This document shows, one piece after another, positions 61,158 through 64,000 of a stretch of 64,000 nt of DNA. Numbering within the stretch: position 1 is the first letter of the stretch; each line of letters starts with the position of its first letter. The notes beneath the pieces were generated by a model that worked only from the letters and a program-made list of their open reading frames with translations, was not told where the DNA came from and did no database searches. Both the position numbers and the translations under genes were made by a program. This DNA is from Streptosporangium brasiliense (GTDB lineage: Bacteria > Actinomycetota > Actinomycetes > Streptosporangiales > Streptosporangiaceae), in contig NZ_JAUSRB010000002.1 in NCBI RefSeq assembly GCF_030811595.1, forward strand, positions 558,001 through 622,000. The letters run 5' to 3'.

Positions 61158-62750
61158 TCAGTCGTCCCCCTGGAGCCGACCGGTGAGTGATTTGATGACT
61201 GTGGGTAAGGATTCGACCACGGTCCAGGCTGAGAGCGGGCCGTTCCGCCCCGCCGTTCCGTGCAGGTGGGCGGCGCAGGAGGCCGCGTCGTAGGCGCTGA
61301 GTCCCCCGGCCAGCAGCATGCCCGCGAGCCCGGCCAGCACGTCGCCGGTGCCACCGGTGGCCAGCCAGGGGCTGCCGGTGAGATTGATCCTGACCGGCAG
61401 CCCCTCCTGGGCGACCAGCGTGGTCGAGCCTTTCAGCAGCACGGTCACGCCCAGCTCCGACGCGGCCCGCCGTACGTGCTCCAGCCGCCGGGCCTCGATC
61501 CGCGCCCGCGGCACCTCCAGCAGCCGGGACAGCTCACCCGCGTGCGGGGTGATCAGCACCGGCGCGGCGCGGCGGAGCAGCGACCTGTCCTGGGCGACCA
61601 GCGTCAGGCCGTCGGCGTCCACGAGGACCGGGACGTCGCTCGCCAGCACCGAACGGGCGACGGCGAGCGCCTCGGGCCCGGTGCCGAGCCCGGGGCCGAG
61701 CACCCACGCCTGCACCCGGCCCACCTCGTCGATCCCCTCGCCCGGCCGCAAGGGCGTGATCACGGCCTCCGGCCAGCGGGCCCGCACCTGGGCCGCCGGC
61801 TCGGCCACCCCCGCGTAGCGGACCAGGCCCGCCCCCGCCCGGACCGCCCCGCCGACGGCCAGCACCGCGGCGCCGGTGTAGCGGTGGCTCCCGGCGGCGA
61901 TGCCGACGACGCCCCTGCGGTATTTGTCGGATTCCGCGTCCGGCCTGGGCAGCATCAGCGCCACGTCGACGCCGGTCAGCGCGGTCGCCTCGGGATCGGG
62001 CAGGCACGGTCCGAGCCCGATGTCGACGAACTCCACCCGGCCCGCGTTCACCGCGCCCGGGTCGACGAGCAGGCCGACCTTGCGGGCGCCGAACGTCACG
62101 GTGACGTCCGCCCGGACCGCGGCCCCGTCGACCTGCCCGCTGCCGGCGTCCACGCCGCTCGGCACGTCCACCGCGACCACCGCGCCGGGCGCCTCGCCGG
62201 CCAGCTCCGCGAGGGTGGCGTACGGCTCGCGCAGGGGTCCCGACCCGCCGATCCCGACCAGCCCGTCCACGACCAGGTCGGCGGCCTGGATGAGCCCGCG
62301 GGCCACCGCGGTGCCCGTCCCGCCCCCGGACGCGGCTCCCGGCGCCTGCGCCCGGCCGTCCGGGGAGTCCTCCCCCTCGCCTCCGGCCGGGGCACCGTGG
62401 AGATCCGTCACGCCGTCCCTGGACGCCGCGTGGTCGCGGAGGTCGGTCACCCGGCCCCCGGCCCGCCGCAGGGCCGCCAGCCCGGCCCCGTGGACCCGCG
62501 TCCCGGCGAGGATCGCCTCCACCCTGGCCCCCCGGGACGCGAGGCGCGCCCCGGCGTAGAGGGCGTCACCCCCGTTGTCACCGCTGCCGATCAGCAGCAC
62601 GACGCGGGAGCCGTACACCCGGCCGAGCATCTTGGCGCAGGTCACCGCGAGGCCGGCGGCCGCCCGCTCCATCAGCGTGCCCTCGGGCAGTCCGGCCATC
62701 AGCGCCGCCTCGGCCGCCCTGATCTGATCGGTGGTGTACGCGCTCAGCAT
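61158..62750 (-). CDS. nnr: Bifunctional NAD(P)H-hydrate epimerase / dehydratase
   Basis: Repairs hydrated NAD(P)H. N-domain (epimerase, YjeF): MLSAYTTDQIRAAEAALMAG, LLIGSGDNGGDALYAGARLA, VVAVDVPSGVDAGSGQ, VTFGARKVGLL. C-domain (ADP-dependent dehydratase, ribokinase-like): VGIAAGSHRYTGAAVLAVGGA, AWVLGPGLGTG, VLVDADGLTL, LITPHAGELSRLL, LLKGSTTLVA, LATGGTGDVLAGLAGMLL. 530 residues, with a Gly/Ala/Asp-rich insert at ~115-150 in the epimerase half. Between acpS and alr, as usual in this phylum. Confidence 0.94.
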   Translation of the reverse strand: MLSAYTTDQIRAAEAALMAGLPEGTLMERAAAGLAVTCAKMLGRVYGSRVVLLIGSGDNGGDALYAGARLASRGARVEAILAGTRVHGAGLAALRRAGGRVTDLRDHAASRDGVTDLHGAPAGGEGEDSPDGRAQAPGAASGGGTGTAVARGLIQAADLVVDGLVGIGGSGPLREPYATLAELAGEAPGAVVAVDVPSGVDAGSGQVDGAAVRADVTVTFGARKVGLLVDPGAVNAGRVEFVDIGLGPCLPDPEATALTGVDVALMLPRPDAESDKYRRGVVGIAAGSHRYTGAAVLAVGGAVRAGAGLVRYAGVAEPAAQVRARWPEAVITPLRPGEGIDEVGRVQAWVLGPGLGTGPEALAVARSVLASDVPVLVDADGLTLVAQDRSLLRRAAPVLITPHAGELSRLLEVPRARIEARRLEHVRRAASELGVTVLLKGSTTLVAQEGLPVRINLTGSPWLATGGTGDVLAGLAGMLLAGGLSAYDAASCAAHLHGTAGRNGPLSAWTVVESLPTVIKSLTGRLQGDD

Positions 62751-62926
62751 GGTTCTGACGCTATCCCCCGCCGATCACCGGCGTGTGCTCCGGCAGGGCC
62801 CATCACCCGTGCCTCCGGGATGGGCGGGGACGGCACCGGAGTCGGGGCCGGGGCCGGGGCCGGGGTGGGACGGTCGCCCGCGCGTCCGGGGCGTGCCAGA
62901 TCCTCCCCCGCGCGTGCCGGGACGGG

Positions 62927-63277
62927 TCAGCCCTCGGCGATCACGTAGGCGACGGCCACGCCTCCGTCGTGCGTCAACGACACGTGCCAGCGCGTCACGC
63001 CGAGCGCGGCCGCGACCTCGGCGACCCGGCCGCTCACGTGCAGCTCCGGCCGGCCGTGCTCGCCGGTCCGCACCTCGGCGTCCAGGTGGGCCAGCCCCGG
63101 GGGCGCGCCGAGCGCCTTGGCCACCGCCTCCTTGGCCGCGAACCGCGCGGCCAGGGACTGCACGGCCAGCACCCGCTCGACGTCGGTGAACAGCCGCGTC
63201 CGCAGCGCGGGGGTCCGCTCCAGCGTCGCCTCGAACCGGGCCACGTCCACGACGTCCACGCCGATGCCCACGATCAC
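62927..63277 (-). CDS. acpS: Holo-[acyl-carrier-protein] synthase
   Basis: Adds the phosphopantetheine arm to carrier proteins. 116 residues: [19 protein letters not shown] (metal Asp), [25 protein letters not shown] (metal Glu), [32 protein letters not shown] start at 63277. It could act on the ACP at 16892. Upstream is a hairpin region with DnaA-box-like sequence. Confidence 0.94.
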   Translation of the reverse strand: MIVGIGVDVVDVARFEATLERTPALRTRLFTDVERVLAVQSLAARFAAKEAVAKALGAPPGLAHLDAEVRTGEHGRPELHVSGRVAEVAAALGVTRWHVSLTHDGGVAVAYVIAEG

Positions 63278-63371
63278 GGCTCCAGGCTAGCGGAGCCCGC
63301 GCGCCGCGGCCCTCCACGGCGGCCGTCCGGAAGGGCCGGCCCGTACGGCGATCCCGATCTCTTCCCACTTT

Positions 63372-63425
63372 CCCGGACGGGTAATCCAGAGGCGTTGTCC
63401 ACAGGCTGTGGATTACCCGTCCGGG
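63372..63425. promoter_or_regulatory. 17-bp inverted repeat enclosing two DnaA-box-like 9-mers
   Basis: Arms CCCGGACGGGTAATCCA (63372-63388) and its exact complement (63409-63425). The spacer contains TTGTCCACA (63395-63403), the preferred DnaA box of streptomycetes, and on the other strand TAATCCACA (63407-63415). It lies in the 237-bp gap between glmS and acpS, which has no gene. As a structure it could also be the glmS terminator. Confidence 0.6.
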
Positions 63426-63514
63426 GGGAGGTCACCGGCCTCCACCGCGCCCCGGCGGGCCACCCCGGACCACCCGGACCCCCGGGCCGCCGGGGACGGC
63501 CACGGCGAGGACGC

Positions 63515-64000
63515 CTACTCCACCGTGACGGACTTGGCCAGGTTGCGGGGCTGGTCGACGTCGTGCCCCTTGGCCGCGGCCAGCTCACAGGCGAAGACCT
63601 GCAGCGGAACCGTGGCCACCAGGGGCTGCAGCAATGTCGGCACGACGGGGATGCGGATCAGCGTGTCGGCGTAGGGCTCGACCGCGCTGTCCCCCTCCTC
63701 CGCGATGACGATGGTCTTGGCGCCCCTGGCCCTGATCTCCTGAATGTTGGACACGATCTTGTCGTGGATCACCCGCTGGCCCGACGGTGAAGGGACGACG
63801 ACCACGACCGGCAGCCCCTCGTCGATCAGCGCGATCGGGCCGTGCTTGAGCTCCCCCGCGGCGAAGCCCTCGGCGTGCATGTAGGCCAGCTCCTTGAGCT
63901 TCAGCGCCCCCTCCAGCGCGACGGGGAAGCCCACGTGACGGCCGAGGAAGAGCACGCAGCGCTCGGTCGCCAGCGAGCGGGCCAGCGCGCGGACCGGCTC
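63515..64000 (-). CDS. glmS: Glutamine--fructose-6-phosphate aminotransferase (3' part)
   Basis: Makes glucosamine 6-phosphate, the entry to UDP-GlcNAc, which PseB and peptidoglycan synthesis consume. Only the last ~160 codons are in the window; the start lies beyond position 64000. Second SIS domain: RCVLFLGRHVGFPVALEGAL, KLKELAYMHAEGFAAGELKHG, VVVVVPSP, KIVSNIQEIRARGAKTIVI, and the universal C-terminus DQPRNLAKSVTVE. The stop is at 63515. Confidence 0.94.
   Translation of the reverse strand, partial: EPVRALARSLATERCVLFLGRHVGFPVALEGALKLKELAYMHAEGFAAGELKHGPIALIDEGLPVVVVVPSPSGQRVIHDKIVSNIQEIRARGAKTIVIAEEGDSAVEPYADTLIRIPVVPTLLQPLVATVPLQVFACELAAAKGHDVDQPRNLAKSVTVE

Overview
The window is GC-rich (about 72% by eye) and reads as a chromosomal segment of a filamentous actinomycete. 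Codon third positions are nearly all G/C, GTG/TTG starts are common, and the gene sets (ShbA/SigD-type sigma factor, DUF5319, GuaB3, class F sortase, His-tailed GroEL) are actinobacterial. A member of the Streptosporangiales is my best guess, but the sequence alone does not prove it.

Left part (1-22800): a cell-surface glycopolymer region. It holds a CDP-alcohol phosphatidyltransferase (cut by the window edge), a fused family 2 glycosyltransferase/CDP-glycerol glycerophosphotransferase (TagF-like), and a complete pseudaminic acid (Pse) pathway. The minus-strand operon pseB-pseC-putative transferase-methyltransferase-GT2-pseI (12613 to 4957) ends at a strong hairpin. Divergent to it are pseF-pseG on the plus strand. 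A second minus-strand operon, ACP-fkbH-pseH, follows. The ACP/FkbH pair is the machinery that elsewhere loads glyceryl units onto a carrier protein, which suggests an unusual acyl decoration of the sugar. A GT-C-like membrane protein, a secreted polysaccharide deacetylase and an acyltransferase-3 protein follow.

Middle (22800-41800): guaA, a DUF885 peptidase-like protein, a PLP-dependent decarboxylase with a divergent Lrp regulator, a cholesterol-oxidase-like GMC enzyme, gabD2 divergent to a beta-propeller lipoprotein, and glpD. Then comes a compact amino-sugar catabolic operon: a DeoR repressor divergent to agaS-nagA-pfkB kinase-class II aldolase. It would turn GalNAc/GlcNAc 6-phosphate into triose phosphates, which GlpD can join through DHAP. 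A TetR-type palindrome occurs in near-identical form at gabD2 and glpD.

Right part (41900-64000): housekeeping genes, mostly on the minus strand. They are guaB3, guaB, a LuxR-type regulator, DUF5319, an ShbA/SigD-like sigma factor with a tiny RsdA-like candidate anti-sigma gene, groES-groEL with a CIRCE operator, a THUMP-like methyltransferase, a coiled-coil protein, tsaD-rimI-tsaB, tsaE, an alpha/beta hydrolase, alr, nnr, acpS and the 3' end of glmS. A lipoprotein-sortase-MFS transporter block separates tsaE from tsaB.

A theme across the window is short tandem repeats. They lie between genes, often start in the last codons of a gene and copy its stop (pseG, the LuxR-type gene, the sortase), and also occur as in-frame low-complexity inserts (TagF-like protein, PseG, PfkB kinase).
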